Source: Diogma glabrata (taxonomy: Eukaryota > Arthropoda > Insecta > Diptera > Cylindrotomidae). Taken from it: 64,000 nucleotides of DNA. The stretch is from contig OY856187.1 of NCBI GenBank assembly GCA_963693315.1, positions 381,971,460 through 382,035,459 on the forward strand. The letters run 5' to 3'. The notes below the pieces were generated by a model, which saw only the letters and a program-made list of their open reading frames with translations, was not told the DNA's origin and did no database searches. Numbering within the stretch: the stretch's first letter is position 1; every line of letters starts with the position of its first letter. This document shows positions 16,090 to 26,225 of the stretch, piece after piece. Both the position numbers and the translations under genes were made by a program.

Positions 16090-16340
16090 AGAAATCTAGG
16101 GGATGGAGAACTTTTTTTCTTGGATGCGCCAAGAGGAACTGATAAAACGTTCCTAATTAGACTAATTCTAGCAGCAATTCGATCACAAAATGACATATCT
16201 TTAGCTCTTGTGTCGTCCGGTATAGCTGCCACATTGCTATCAGGTAGAAAAACTGCTCATTCCGCTCTCAAAATTGCCATTGAATATACAATTTATTGAA
16301 ACTCCCACATGCAACATTTTTAGAAAATCCAGAATGGGAA
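16090..16340 (+). pseudogene. Helitron helicase (Pif1-like) relic
   Basis: From about 16117 the plus strand reads FLDAPRGTDKTFLIRLILAA, then IRSQNDISLALVSSGIAATL and SGRKTAHSALK. This is the Walker A region and following motif of the Pif1-like helicase in Helitron Rep/Hel proteins, which unwind DNA during rolling-circle transposition. The usual PGGTGKT is PRGTDKT here, so the nucleotide-binding loop is damaged, and the frame breaks after about 16300. Neither the Rep nuclease domain nor Helitron ends were found. This is an isolated fragment about 75 codons long. Confidence 0.8.
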
Positions 16341-16496
16341 AAATATTGCAGAAGTGTTAACTTATTTTTTTTTTATGAATGCACAACCAATCCTTAACCC
16401 AGACCGAAGTCTTGATTCAGCCCTTTCATATTTTCATGTTCGATTACATTTCATGTCATACAAATAATTAATTTTATTTTCTACAAAAAATTAAAA

Positions 16497-16838
16497 ATTA
16501 AAATCATTCTTTTGACACACTTGACAATATTTTTTTGACAAACTTATAATGTAATATTCTAGTTTTTAGTCCCACTCATAATCACCTAAAATGGACGTTT
16601 TTTAAGCAAAAGATTTCGGGTTTTCTAGATTTCGGGTTGTGGTTTTTGAGAGCAGGCGGTTTTCTAGATTTCTTCGGTTGTGACGGCCGGCCGTTCAGCC
16701 TGCAAACAGACACAATGTTTTAAGAACTTTTTTAGAATCAGTGGGTCCTAAAACGTCGAAAAGTAGGAAAAACGTGGGGGAAAGAATTTCACTTTTTTCT
16801 CTCGAGAATGTAATACTTATACGTCTTTCAGACCGAAG
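16497..16838 (+). repeat. dispersed repeat F, uninterrupted copy
   Basis: Shares long segments, in opposite orientation, with 53335-54560: TTGACACACTTGACAA, ACAAACTTATAATG, TAGAATCAGT.GGTCCTAAAA, a CGTCCGTC/CGGCCGTTC-type patch, and a terminal GTCTTTCAGACCGAAG. The copy at 53 kb carries a hAT MITE that is absent here (near 16575), so this copy acts as an empty site. Non-coding. Confidence 0.75.
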
Positions 16839-17084
16839 ACCGTCATACATCCAATTTAGATGGTTGACTATTCGAAATAAACTGGGCGACAATAAAATAG
16901 ATGCACAATTTTTGTCTAAGAATTTTTAGCCCAGTGTAAGAATAATACCTTTTTTTGTGAAGATAGTATTAGTATTGTATTTATTACGAAAACTAGTTGT
17001 TTTAAAAATATCAAAGTTGACATTTCTAACACAAATTCTGTTTTATGGCGTTCAAGGATTTTATCAGTAATTACTAACCATACT

Positions 17085-18485
17085 AGAGCTGCAATACTAG
17101 AGCTGTCCTGGACGTTACCAACAGCTGGTGTCGGAAGAATGGTCTCTCGAGCAATGCTTCTAAGACATAGCTCGTTGCGTTTACCAACAGAAGGAAACTA
17201 AATAACTTCACTCTTCCTTCAATCGGTAATAACACATTAACGCTCCAAGATAATGTGAATTATCTTGATGTTACTCTCGACAAGCGACTCAATTGGGCTG
17301 TTCATGTTGAGACTAAATGCGCAAACGCAACTCGAGTTCTGTGGTAAGAAGGGCTTTCGGTGGCAAATGGGGGCTGACAAAATGGGGGCTGAAAATGGTC
17401 TACTGGCTGTATAAAGTAGTTGTCAGACCCATTGTCAGCTATGGGTCTCTTGCATGGCTCTCAAGAACTATTGCTGAGAATGCGATAAAAAAACTGGTGG
17501 CGGTACTTGTCTGCTTATGTATCACTAGTGCTTTCAGGACAACGCCCACAGGACTGGAGGCTCTTAAGGCTACAAAAAGGCTCAAAATCCTAGGAAACAC
17601 CAGGGGCTGTAGAAAAAATCATCAAGCGCTATGGAGGGATCTGGAAGAACACCTGATAGATTTGTCCATGCCAACTGATGACACAGTACCTCGAACTGCC
17701 TTTCAAAAGCAGTATAGAGTTGTAATTCCAAACGATAGAGGACCAGTCCTCAGCTGATTTGCTATTGGACAGTAGGGCCAACTCGTTGGACATCTACACA
17801 GATTGATCTCTCACTGAAAATGGTGCAGAAACTGCAGTTTACTTCAGTAATAAAGATCAAGGGCTGCAATTTCCACTTGGCGAATGCTGCACAGTCTTTT
17901 AGGGTAAGGTATTCGCCATAAATGCAGCATCGAAGTGAGTGGCGGAGCTTAAGTGGTCTGGCAAGATCATTAATATTTTTACTGATAGCCAGGCTGCTCT
18001 AAAAGCTCTGCAAAACTACACTATTAAGTCAAAAATAGTGCAAGAATGTTTTAGGTCCTTGAATTATCTCGGGCTCAAGAACAGAATGTCACTGATATGG
18101 ACAAAGTGAGAATATCGGGAATGAAAAAGCTAATGATTTAGCAAAGAGCTCCGCAGGTAGGCTCATAGACTCTGAACCAGCAATTGGTATATCGAAAGGT
18201 AGGTTAAGATCGCTAGTCGAACAAGTTCTCTTTCAGCTCAGTAACTCTCAATAGAAGAGCACAGAAGGCTGGAAGGTCTTCAAAATGTTTACTCCAGAGT
18301 TGAGCCAAAAACCACTAAATTGCTGTTAAATCTGACTCGGTCAGACTGCAGGATAATGGTGTGGCTACTAACAGGTCACTATCATGTGAACAAACATATG
18401 GTAGGGCTTCGAGTGTAAAATGATCCAACATGCCGCTTTTGTCTTGAAGGATGGAACAGTCCCTCACACTGTGGGAGAATGTTTG
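17085..18485 (+). pseudogene. LINE reverse transcriptase C-terminus and RNase H relic (R1/LOA/I-like)
   Basis: Decayed frames give the RT end: LDVTNSWCRKNGLSSNASKT, then DNVNYLDVTLDKRLNW (near 17255) and WGLKMVYWLYKVVVRPIVSY (near 17380), a hallmark of insect R1/LOA-type elements. An RNase H-like domain follows: DIYTD (near 17790), INIFTDSQAALKAL (near 17970) and GNEKANDLAK (near 18115). The end carries CRFCLEGWNSPSH (near 18435), like the C-terminal zinc knuckle of these elements. There are many stops and frameshifts. An RNase H domain argues against Jockey proper and for an I/LOA-type element. The upstream RT palm is missing. Confidence 0.8.
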
Positions 18486-18499
18486 GATCTCATCTTGTA

Positions 18500-19335
18500 T
18501 ATGAGGATGGCATAAAGGACTTTTATTTTTATTTCAACCATGATTGTGGTCTGTCTCTCCATAAAATAAGTCAGAATATAACAAAAAGTCATATGGTAGT
18601 TGCAAAAGTTATAAAATACCCGGCATACTATCGCAAATTACATTACCGTGGTCATAAACAAGCTTTGTCCATACAGAATAAACGGTCAGTACTGTGAATT
18701 GCATCAAATTCCCAGAAAACAGTACGACAAATTGCAGTAGAAGCGGGTATGACAACAAATGTTCGTAATGTTGAACTTTTGTTTAAAAGGTCACAACATT
18801 TAAAACGACGGAAAAAGAAACGTAAGCCACAGCTAACAGAACGACATAAAAGGAACGTCTTAAATTTGCTGCTGGAAACGAGTGGCAACGAGTGCTTTTC
18901 AGTGACGAAAAACGATTTTGTTTAGATGGTCCTAATTGCAATTTGTATTACTTTCACGATTTACGCAAAAAAAGAGATCACACTGTTCAGTCACCAACGC
19001 GGTGGCGGTCGCACAATGATTTAGGTCATATTATCATGTTCGGGAAAGCATAAATTAGTTGTAGTGCATGAAAATTTAAATACCGAAAACAAGAGTAGTA
19101 GTCGACTGGTTTAAACAACCAAAAATAGATCTATTGTCATGGTCAGCTAAATCGCCTGATTTAAATTTAATTGAAAATTACTGGAGTCAGTTATCACGAA
19201 CTGTGTACATGAATCGAAAGCAATGCAGTTCGATTTTAGACTTCGAAGCAGCTATTGTTGATGCTGTCCAACGCCTGAACCCAAATTATATTAAATATTT
19301 ATATGAGCCTATTGAATCGGATTTATGAAGTGATA
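18500..19335 (+). pseudogene. Tc1/mariner transposase relic
   Basis: Scattered frames: HDCGLSLHKISQNI (near 18540, helix-turn-helix), VRQIAVEAGMTTNVRNV (near 18720), VLFSDEKRFCLDGPN (first catalytic Asp, near 18893), and SAKSPDLNLIENYWSQLS (near 19140, catalytic Glu kept), followed by a C-terminal tail ending at 19328. The order matches DD34E transposases. No terminal inverted repeats were found. It is distinct in sequence from the Tc1-like copy at 3613-5343 and ends about 130 bp short of the peptide gene's 3' end. Confidence 0.8.
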
Positions 19336-19389
19336 TATAAGAATGGAGCTTAGACTCATTACTAATTGTATCTGTAGTAAATTTGTTCT

Positions 19390-19395
19390 TTTATT
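19390..19395 (-). promoter_or_regulatory. poly(A) signal AATAAA of the peptide gene
   Basis: AATAAA on the minus strand, 73 nt past the stop codon of the two-exon gene. Position and sequence fit a canonical polyadenylation signal. Confidence 0.55.
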
Positions 19396-19467
19396 AAAAT
19401 TGAAATATTTCAAAATAAAATTACAAAAATATGGTGTATGCATTTGTCGCTTAAAATTAGTTAAAAA

Positions 19468-19749
19468 TCAGTTAGAAAGGAAAAACTTTTTATTCTGAGG
19501 GAACTTAGTTATTGGAGCTTCTGTTTTTTTCGAGCTCATAGTTGCTACTCCCGGAAATGTTTGCGCTTGAAATGGATTTGCAGTTGTAACACTTCCGATG
19601 GATGGATGCGATGGATCTGCAGTTGTTGTGGCTTCCATATTCTGTTTGTTGAAAAAAATATTTTATATAAACCATTTTGTGAATGCACCGTCAAGTTTTA
19701 CCTGAACCGCCAATACATAAAACACAAATAACATTAAATATATTTTCAT
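19468..19749 (-). CDS. two-exon gene for a small secreted peptide (73 aa), family unknown
   Basis: Exon 1 is 19749-19702 (16 codons: MKIYLMLFVFYVLAVQ), a classic signal peptide with a likely cut after VLA. A 60-nt intron (19701-19642) begins GTAAAA and ends AACAAACAG, in phase 0. Exon 2 (19641-19468) runs 57 codons in frame to TGA. The mature part starts near NMEATTTADPSH and has no cysteine. It is rich in Thr, Ala, Pro and Ser, with a short internal repeat (TTADP / TTANP), and ends basic (KFPQNKKFFLSN). The start has a good context (CAAAATG), with a TATA box about 65 nt upstream and AATAAA downstream. I do not recognise the family. Size, secretion signal and composition recall short secreted peptides of glands such as salivary or accessory gland, but that is inference. 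No stops or frameshifts, unlike everything around it. Confidence 0.72.
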
Positions 19750-19810
19750 TTTGGTTGTTTTTTCAAGTCACTTTGAATAGAAACTGTAGAGTTGTGAGTA
19801 AAGTTTCGGT

Positions 19811-19817
19811 TTATATA
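19811..19817 (-). promoter_or_regulatory. TATA box of the peptide gene
   Basis: TATATAA on the minus strand, followed by ACCGAAAC. Transcription would start about 20-30 nt downstream (around 19787-19797), giving a 5' leader of roughly 40-50 nt. Confidence 0.55.
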
Positions 19818-20170
19818 CAAAACAGTGTGTTATCCACTTAGATCATTTTTTAGATTTATTCGATTTGATCTCAAACATTTAAAATCTTATTTGAAAAAAT
19901 AATTAAAATCAATTCGATTTTGTTATAAGATTATTGAGAGAAAATATTCATACAATTGGATATATAATGTATACAAAACGCTTTGCCATTGAGTTATCAA
20001 TAATGCAAAGATAAGTAATATGACGAACTGCCAGTCAATTCGTTAGGAGAATTTTTATCAAATTGATCAAATGCCGAGATTTAATTATAATGAAAAAATT
20101 TTGTTGTAGATTGTGATTATTTCTTTTATAAATATAATAGCCGTGAGTCTATACTTCTATCCGGTCGTAA

Positions 20171-20556
20171 CGTTTCAAATTGAAATATGGATAGCGCGGT
20201 CGACTGTTGCACTTCCTGGAGTTCACTTCCTGGAGTGTTACACTTTTATGTTTTTTTTTATTTTAATTAAATACCATTAAATACCATTAAAATTGAATTT
20301 TCATGAATTCATGAAAATCATAAAAATTTCTTTTTGCGAATTTTAAATTGATCGGCAATGCAGTTTTTTAAAGTTATTGCTACTGTCTTTTCCCATTTCG
20401 TTCAAATTATTATCATTTCGATATTAACAAGAACATTAATCATTTTTTTGACAGGCAGTGATAAAAATCATATAATAGTGGTTTTCCAATCATTATTTTC
20501 CATAATTTTATTTCCGTGAAATAAAATAAAGGCAAACAAAAACTACTATTTAAGTA
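20171..20556 (+). repeat. tRNA-derived repeat, left arm of an inverted pair
   Basis: Starts CGTTTCAAATTG, then ATATGGATAGCGCGGTCGACTG, a decayed tRNA-like 5' region. A body follows with GAATTCATGA, GATCGGCAATGCAG and ATTGCTACTGTCTTTT. It is the inverse of 22130-22490; the pair encloses 20557-22129. The tRNA-like part appears partly deleted and locally duplicated (ACTTCCTGGAGT twice). Confidence 0.65.
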
Positions 20557-21257
20557 CGTATTTATCTCTCAATATGACTTGACATCGTCATCAGAAAAGA
20601 TCGATTTAAACATAGTTTAAGGCGGCCGAGAATTTTTTAAATTTATTTAAATTTATCGGTAATGTAGTTTTTACGGATATTGCTTTTGTCTTTTACCACG
20701 TGCGACGTCAATACGGTATATAAAAAAAGAGGAGGTAAGACTTTCACTTTTGGCTCGAGGATGTAATATTTAGGTCTTTCAGACCAAAGTAAAACTATGG
20801 ATTTTCGATAATACTCGGATTGAAATAGAAGAACTTGGTCAGATCAATATGCAACTCTGTCACCAAAACACAAAAGACGTTGAAAAGAATAAAAGAGTAC
20901 AGTTAAACAAGTGAAAAAGAAGCGTAGGAATTATTACAGAACACACAATATATGGAAAAACATTACACGAGTATGGGTCAAGATATGTTTTGGATCAACA
21001 AGGTAATAGCAAACATCGAATTTCATTACATGATTGGCAGAAATCTGGGTTATTTTAGCACAAAGTTATAGTGATAACTGATAAGTTGAGTGGTATTCAG
21101 ACCTCTACAAAAATAATTATGAGGTTTTACTGATTATGGAATATAATACCAGATTCAGGAAAGACCCACACCGGTAATGAATTCTGCAGAGATGTGACAG
21201 TCTGTTAAAATCACGTTGAAAAGTAACAGTTTTATATTTTGTTACTCAAACCGTAAA
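20557..21257. other. sequence between the inverted repeat arms, mostly unassigned
   Basis: Contains a second partial copy of the 3' body (20620-20695) and the end of dispersed repeat F at 20728-20788, with terminal GGTCTTTCAGACCAAAG. The rest shows no recognisable gene. Confidence 0.45.
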
Positions 21258-21600
21258 AGGATGGGCTGCTATTGATTGTTGAATTCAACACTGCTAGCAA
21301 CACCCCAATCCAAGATTATTTTCAAATCATTGTTCTATCAAATTTGATCTAGCGACATTAAGTGTTGATGGTGTATTAAGATTTGGAATTTCATGAGACG
21401 CATGCAGTGTGCTATCATAAATCAAGCTATGTATTGGGTTAGCTGTTTCATCTAGCAAGTCATTGTTATAGATAAGAAAAAGAGTAGGTGATAAAGTGAA
21501 ACCTTGTTGAACACCGGTATTAGTTGAAACTGTGTCTGATGACACACCATCAACTAGGGAATGCGATCCCGGGATCCCGGGATTCGTCATGCAAATAATC
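21258..21600 (-). pseudogene. non-LTR reverse transcriptase fragment
   Basis: On the minus strand: NTGVQQGFTLSPTLFLIYNN (RT motif 4/B'), DLLDETANPIHS, then LIYDSTLHAS where the catalytic FADDS box should be (ADD changed to IYD), and LIEQ..NNLGLG downstream. The catalytic aspartates are partly lost and a stop follows at 21325. Probably related to the fragment at 62770-62960 by RT type. Confidence 0.7.
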
Positions 21601-21837
21601 CCGGGATGGCAAACCCTAACCCTCAGCGTTAGCGTTGTTGGCAGAGTTAGTTTTTTAACGTATGTCTCAACCGAATTTGATAGTGTGTTCTACAGTAGCA
21701 AGGTAGGTGGACATAAAGAACATATTGTAAATCAAGAAAATGAGAATAAGAAAATAACAAATGATTAAAATTTATCTCACTTTTTTTAATATTTATTGTA
21801 TATTTAATATTTATTTAGCGTGACGATGACTTGAACA

Positions 21838-21905
21838 TATACATTTTTCCCCATACAAAATCGTACAACGCGCCTAAAGAAGTTTTCACTTCAAAAATGG
21901 TACAA
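21838..21905 (-). repeat. fragment of the tRNA-derived repeat's upstream region
   Basis: CATACAAAATCGTACAACGC followed by TAAAGAAGTTTTCACTTC matches the corresponding part of the tandem units at 25563-26125. Confidence 0.55.
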
Positions 21906-22129
21906 AAATCACCACCAGATAATAGAAAAAAAAGGAAACAATAACAAAAAAATAAAAATACAGAATAGCCACAAAACATTTCTTTTAAAAACTGAAGAGA
22001 ATATCGAGATGTCGTGAAAATCCCCTGAATGCATTCTAAATTTTACCTCGTCAATCAGCATAGTGTGATGTCAATAAGAACCCTAAAAATCTGCACTATC
22101 CATAATGTCAATTGATATTGACAGAGAAA

Positions 22130-22510
22130 TACTGCTTACTCAAATAGCAGTTTTTATTTCCTTTATTTTATTTCACGGGAATGAAATTATGGAAAATAAT
22201 GATAAGAAAACCAATATTTTATTATTTTTAGCACTACCTGCCAAATCGAAATGATAATAATTTGAACGAAGCGAAAAAAAAGTAGCAATAACTTTAAAAA
22301 CTGCATTATCGATCAATTTATAGCTCGTAAAAAGAAATGTTTATGAATTCATGAATAAAAAAACAGTAATTTTAAAAGCATTTAATAAAAATTTAAAAAA
22401 AAAACAATAAAAAATGTAGCACTCCAGCAACTGAACTCTCGACCTATAGAACATCAGTAGATCGCGATATCCATTTCGCAATTTGAAACGCCCTTAAAGA
22501 AGATTTCACT
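22130..22510 (-). repeat. tRNA-derived repeat, right arm of the inverted pair
   Basis: Minus strand: GTTTCAAATTGCGAAATGG, ATATCGCGATCTACTGATG, then AGGTCGAGAGTTCAGTTGCTGG. This follows the order of a tRNA (A-box-like TGGATATCGCG, anticodon-arm region, B-box-like AGTTCAGTTCC), then the AT-rich body shared with 20171-20556. Confidence 0.65.
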
Positions 22511-23564
22511 TAAAAAGTCTAAAATATATAAATTTATTTAGTTTTTGAAAAAAAAAAAAAAAAAATATAATAAATCGTAAATAAAAACCAACGTAATTCA
22601 CTGTCATAACTATATGCTACGTTTTAACATCATTAGTGGCTGTAGCACGAGATTGAAGCTTAGCAGAAACGCTTGAGTGGCATGCAATGTTCTGTCATCG
22701 GTAAAATTGTGGATTCTGGTACGGTTTGAAATTTAAAATGTAATGCCATCTTGATTAACATGAGGAACTGTACGAAAACTATGAATTCGTGAGACAGTAC
22801 GATTACTTATGCCATAAGATTTTAATTAAGCTGAAGATTTGTTAGTTTTGAAAATGTATCGCATGGCAATACGTAAATTTTTGTTTCATCCCGCGAGCTT
22901 TTTTTGTTAAACCCAGAAACTGGAAACTACTACGCCTACAACTTACAGACTCCGGCTCAAACTCGGCGAGGTAGTCACCCAAGTGAAACCCAGCTTAAAC
23001 CCACCTTTAAATTAAAGTTAGAAATTTGTCTTGTAATATTGAAATTTTTGAAATTCATTCAAATTCAATTCAAATTTTAATGTAAAACAATACATATTCT
23101 GGTTATTTTCTACTTTTCACCCTTTAAAGTAATTAAATTGCTAAAAATTTACAGAATTGTTGGTAGTTTGTAAATGAAAATTTAATCAAATACCCTGATA
23201 ATCCGACCGGGTATTATGAAAAATAAGCCGCATAAGCACCCAATACCTACTTTTTTTTAATTTTTAGGACCCGGTGCATCACTAATCTTAACGGTATCTG
23301 AGTGTAATTATTTTGGTAAAACTAATCATGCAATACTAGAATACACAATCGAAAAAAGTACATATATCGACTAATTGGGTTTTAAATTTTAAAAGTTTTT
23401 CTTCTGTAAAAATAAGTAACGATCGCCTATATGATGCCAAAGAACTTTGCTTAGAATTATCGATAGTCAATATAAAATAGTACAAGTTGCTAGGTGTAGT
23501 ACACTAGTTATCTCCACAAGTCACTGTTCACAGTTTAATGCAATTTAACCGACTGTTAGCCTCA
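22511..23564. other. AT-rich sequence, no gene seen
   Basis: No coding or RNA feature recognised; a short GC-richer patch lies at 22900-22990. Confidence 0.4.
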
Positions 23565-23940
23565 CTATTTATATATTTAGAATTTTGAAAAGGTTTTAAT
23601 TTTTGATTTTGTAATAATTTTTGCAATATTTTTAGAATTTTAGAAAAGTTTAAATTTTTAAGAATTTTTGGAATATTATCGGAATTTAGGAAAAATTTAA
23701 ATATTTGATTTTATTCTAATTTTTGGAATATTTTTGGTATTTTGAAAAGGTTTGATTTTATTTAATTTAACAATATTTTTGGAATTTTGATTATAATTTT
23801 CCAGCAACGTATTGATGTTTCGTGTTAGTTTTGTAATAAATTTTTAAACAGAGATAAAAATACTTTAAGAAAGAGTTATGTTTGATATACATCGCTGCCC
23901 ATAACTAAAATCCATGTCCGCATAAAAGTTTTTTGCCGAA
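23565..23940 (+). repeat. dispersed repeat M with internal ~55-bp minisatellite, copy 1
   Basis: Near-identical to 54825-55290 over its right part (AACGTATTGATGTTTCGTGT, ATACATCGCTGCCCA, CATAAAAGTTTTTT). The left part is a minisatellite of about 55 bp per unit, each unit containing GAATTTTGAAAA and TTTTTGGAATATTTTT. This copy has fewer units than the one at 54.8 kb. Confidence 0.75.
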
Positions 23941-24058
23941 AACTATATCCAAATCCTTAACCCAGACCAAAGTCTTGATATTTCAGAGCTATGAGATTTC
24001 AGCCCATCCATATTTTTATATTTAAAATAATCAAAACATATCATAGAAAAATTTGCGT

Positions 24059-24165
24059 CTATCAACACCTTAGAAAGCATGTTGTTGTGGGACCTTATTC
24101 TAAAAAGTTTTTTATGTGTTGTTGTGACACACCTTGTAATTTCTACTACCAAACACATTTTATTT
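24059..24165 (+). repeat. dispersed repeat A, copy 3
   Basis: CTATCAACACCTTAGAAAGC, GTTGTTGTGGGACCTTA and TTTTATGTGTTGTTGTGACA in order, as in the other three copies. Followed within 10 bp by repeat B. Confidence 0.7.
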
Positions 24166-24171
24166 TAAAAA

Positions 24172-24322
24172 AAATAGCGTATCATCAAAGAATATTCCAT
24201 AACTTAGAGTAAGAGATGGTATCGTTGATTGAACTTTGGCTAATGAGATTGCTCTGCTATTACCAGTGGTATACGATATCTCAAGATAACTCATGTGCCA
24301 ATAGCAGGGACTAAAGTACGCG
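24172..24322 (+). repeat. dispersed repeat B with terminal hairpin, copy 1
   Basis: Shared with 43868-44043. Contains GATTGCTCTGCTATTACCAG, GATATCTCA and CCAATAGCAGGGACT. The words CTGCTATT and AATAGCAG are inverted and would form a hairpin. Non-coding. Confidence 0.65.
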
Positions 24323-24964
24323 TGGTTGTCACACCCATAGATCAACAATTTTAAATTTTACAAATTTTCCTGCGGAAAGCTAAGTAAATTCATTGGTATT
24401 AATGCGAATTGTTGCCGTTTGCAAATCACTACCCGCTAAGTGTCACAATTTTTAACTAGTTTATTTATCATGATTGCCATCCACGTTTAATCATACATAA
24501 GCTGTGCTTCTTTGTATAGAATTTATGCGATTTTCGTCTCGTAATTGTGAGCTTTAAATCGATATAATCGATGCTATCAAGTATGAAGTTACAAGTATTA
24601 AGTCTTCACTTAATTTTAGAAACATGTATTATATACAATTCCAAACCAACAACATATTTGGTGAAGATACCAAATACAATTCCGATAATTCATTCATTTC
24701 AGAAATTCCAATACATATAGTTTTGATATACAAATGTTTGTTTCAGGTTATACAATCTTTCTTACGTTATTTTTAATTTCATAACAATTATGTTCAACAA
24801 AAAAAAACATTGATCAAAGCAAACTACCGTTTAAAACGATAGTTAAATAAAAAGCAAATTAAGTGTACACAACAACTTCCCAAATTTTCATGATGATTAA
24901 TGTATTAATGCATAAAGGACAAACAGACAGACTTTCAGTTATATATATTCAATATTTATTCAAT
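24323..24964. other. AT-rich sequence, no gene seen
   Basis: No feature recognised. Confidence 0.4.
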
Positions 24965-25130
24965 TTTTATGTCTCAAATGCAAATTGCAAAAGACAGTAG
25001 CAATATAACTTTAAAACCTGCATTATAGATCAATTTTTTAAAATTCGTAAAAAGAAATTTTTATTATTTTCAGGAATTCATGAATAAAAAAAAATAATTT
25101 TAATGGTATTTTATAAAAATTAAAAAAAAA
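24965..25130 (-). repeat. 3' body of the tRNA-derived repeat
   Basis: Minus-strand match to the body of 20171-20556 (AAAGACAGTAGCAAT, CTGCATTATAGATCAATTTT, GGAATTCATGAA on the plus strand). Confidence 0.6.
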
Positions 25131-25552
25131 CAATAAATAAGAAATGATAGATGTATTTCATATTTAATAGCTATATATGTATTAAGGGCATAAAGTGTGT
25201 CTTTTCCGCTTAAGAGTGAAATTGTTGCTCGAGGAACCGAGCAAATAAGATACTTTATGCCTGAATTACATACAAGATTTTTTGTACGAGTAAGATTCTG
25301 TACTATTTGCATAAATAAAAATGCATATATTTACACAAAATAGTAAAATATTTATTTAGAAAATTATTTTACCCAAGCAGTTTTTCGAAATAACAACTTT
25401 AGGCATTGTTATTTCAATTTTAGGTATTGTTATTTCAACTTTGGCATTGTTATTTCAATAGGAAAAAAGGCCTGCTTTACGAACAATTTTTTAATCCCAA
25501 AAGTGCATTTTACGGTTCATTCGTACAAAAAATATTTTGTTCTCTTAAAAGT

Positions 25553-26130
25553 GAGTTCGCGAATATATAAATTTTACTCCATACAAAATTGCATAACGCG
25601 GCTAAAGAAGTTTTCACTTCAAAAAATAATTTTAATGGTATTTAATAAAAATAAAAAAAAAAACTGTACCACATGTAAAAAAAAATGTACCACACCAGGA
25701 ACTGAAGTCACGACCTACAGAACAATAGTTGAGCGCGATATCCACACCGCAATTTGAAACGTTAAGAAATGATAGATGTATTTCATATTTAAAAAAAAAA
25801 ATTTTTTTGTTCTTCAAAAATGCATATAAAACATGGTAACGCGAATATATAAATTTTACCTCATCCAAAATTGCATAACGCGGCTAAAGAAGTTTTCACT
25901 TCAAAAATGTACCATGCCAGGAACTGAAGTCACTACCTACAGAGCATCAGTCGAGCGCGATATCCACACCGCAATTTGAAACGTTAAGAAATGATAGATG
26001 TATTTCATATTTAAAAAAAAATATTTTTTTGTTCTTCAAAAATGCATATAAAACATGGTAACGCGAATATATAAATTTTACCTCATACAAAATTGCATAG
26101 CTCGGCTAAAGAAGTTTTCACTTCAAAAAT
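25553..26130 (-). repeat. tandem units (~222 bp) of the tRNA-derived repeat
   Basis: The words AATATATAAATTTTAC and GAAGTTTTCACTTCAAAAA recur from 25563, 25848 and 26070. TTTGAAACGTTAAGAAATG recurs 222 bp apart near 25754 and 25976. Within each unit the minus strand gives GCGGTGTGGATATCGCGCTC, GACTGATGCTCTGTAGGT and GACTTCAGTTCCTGG, a tRNA-like order with A-box-like and B-box-like segments. About 2.3 units are present. Confidence 0.75.
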
Positions 26131-26225
26131 TATTCAAATCGGTTAACCCGTTTGAGCACAATTTCACCTTAAACTTACATCGTCTCTAAATTTCTTAGCA
26201 AATTTCGAGCCACCCTGTGTAAAAG
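26131..26225. repeat. dispersed repeat ending in a CACAGGGTGGCTCGAAATTT-type sequence
   Basis: The reverse complement matches 44545-44638 (ACACAGGGTGGC, GAAATTT..TAAGAAATTTAG). Probably a fragment of a mobile element end. Non-coding. Confidence 0.55.
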
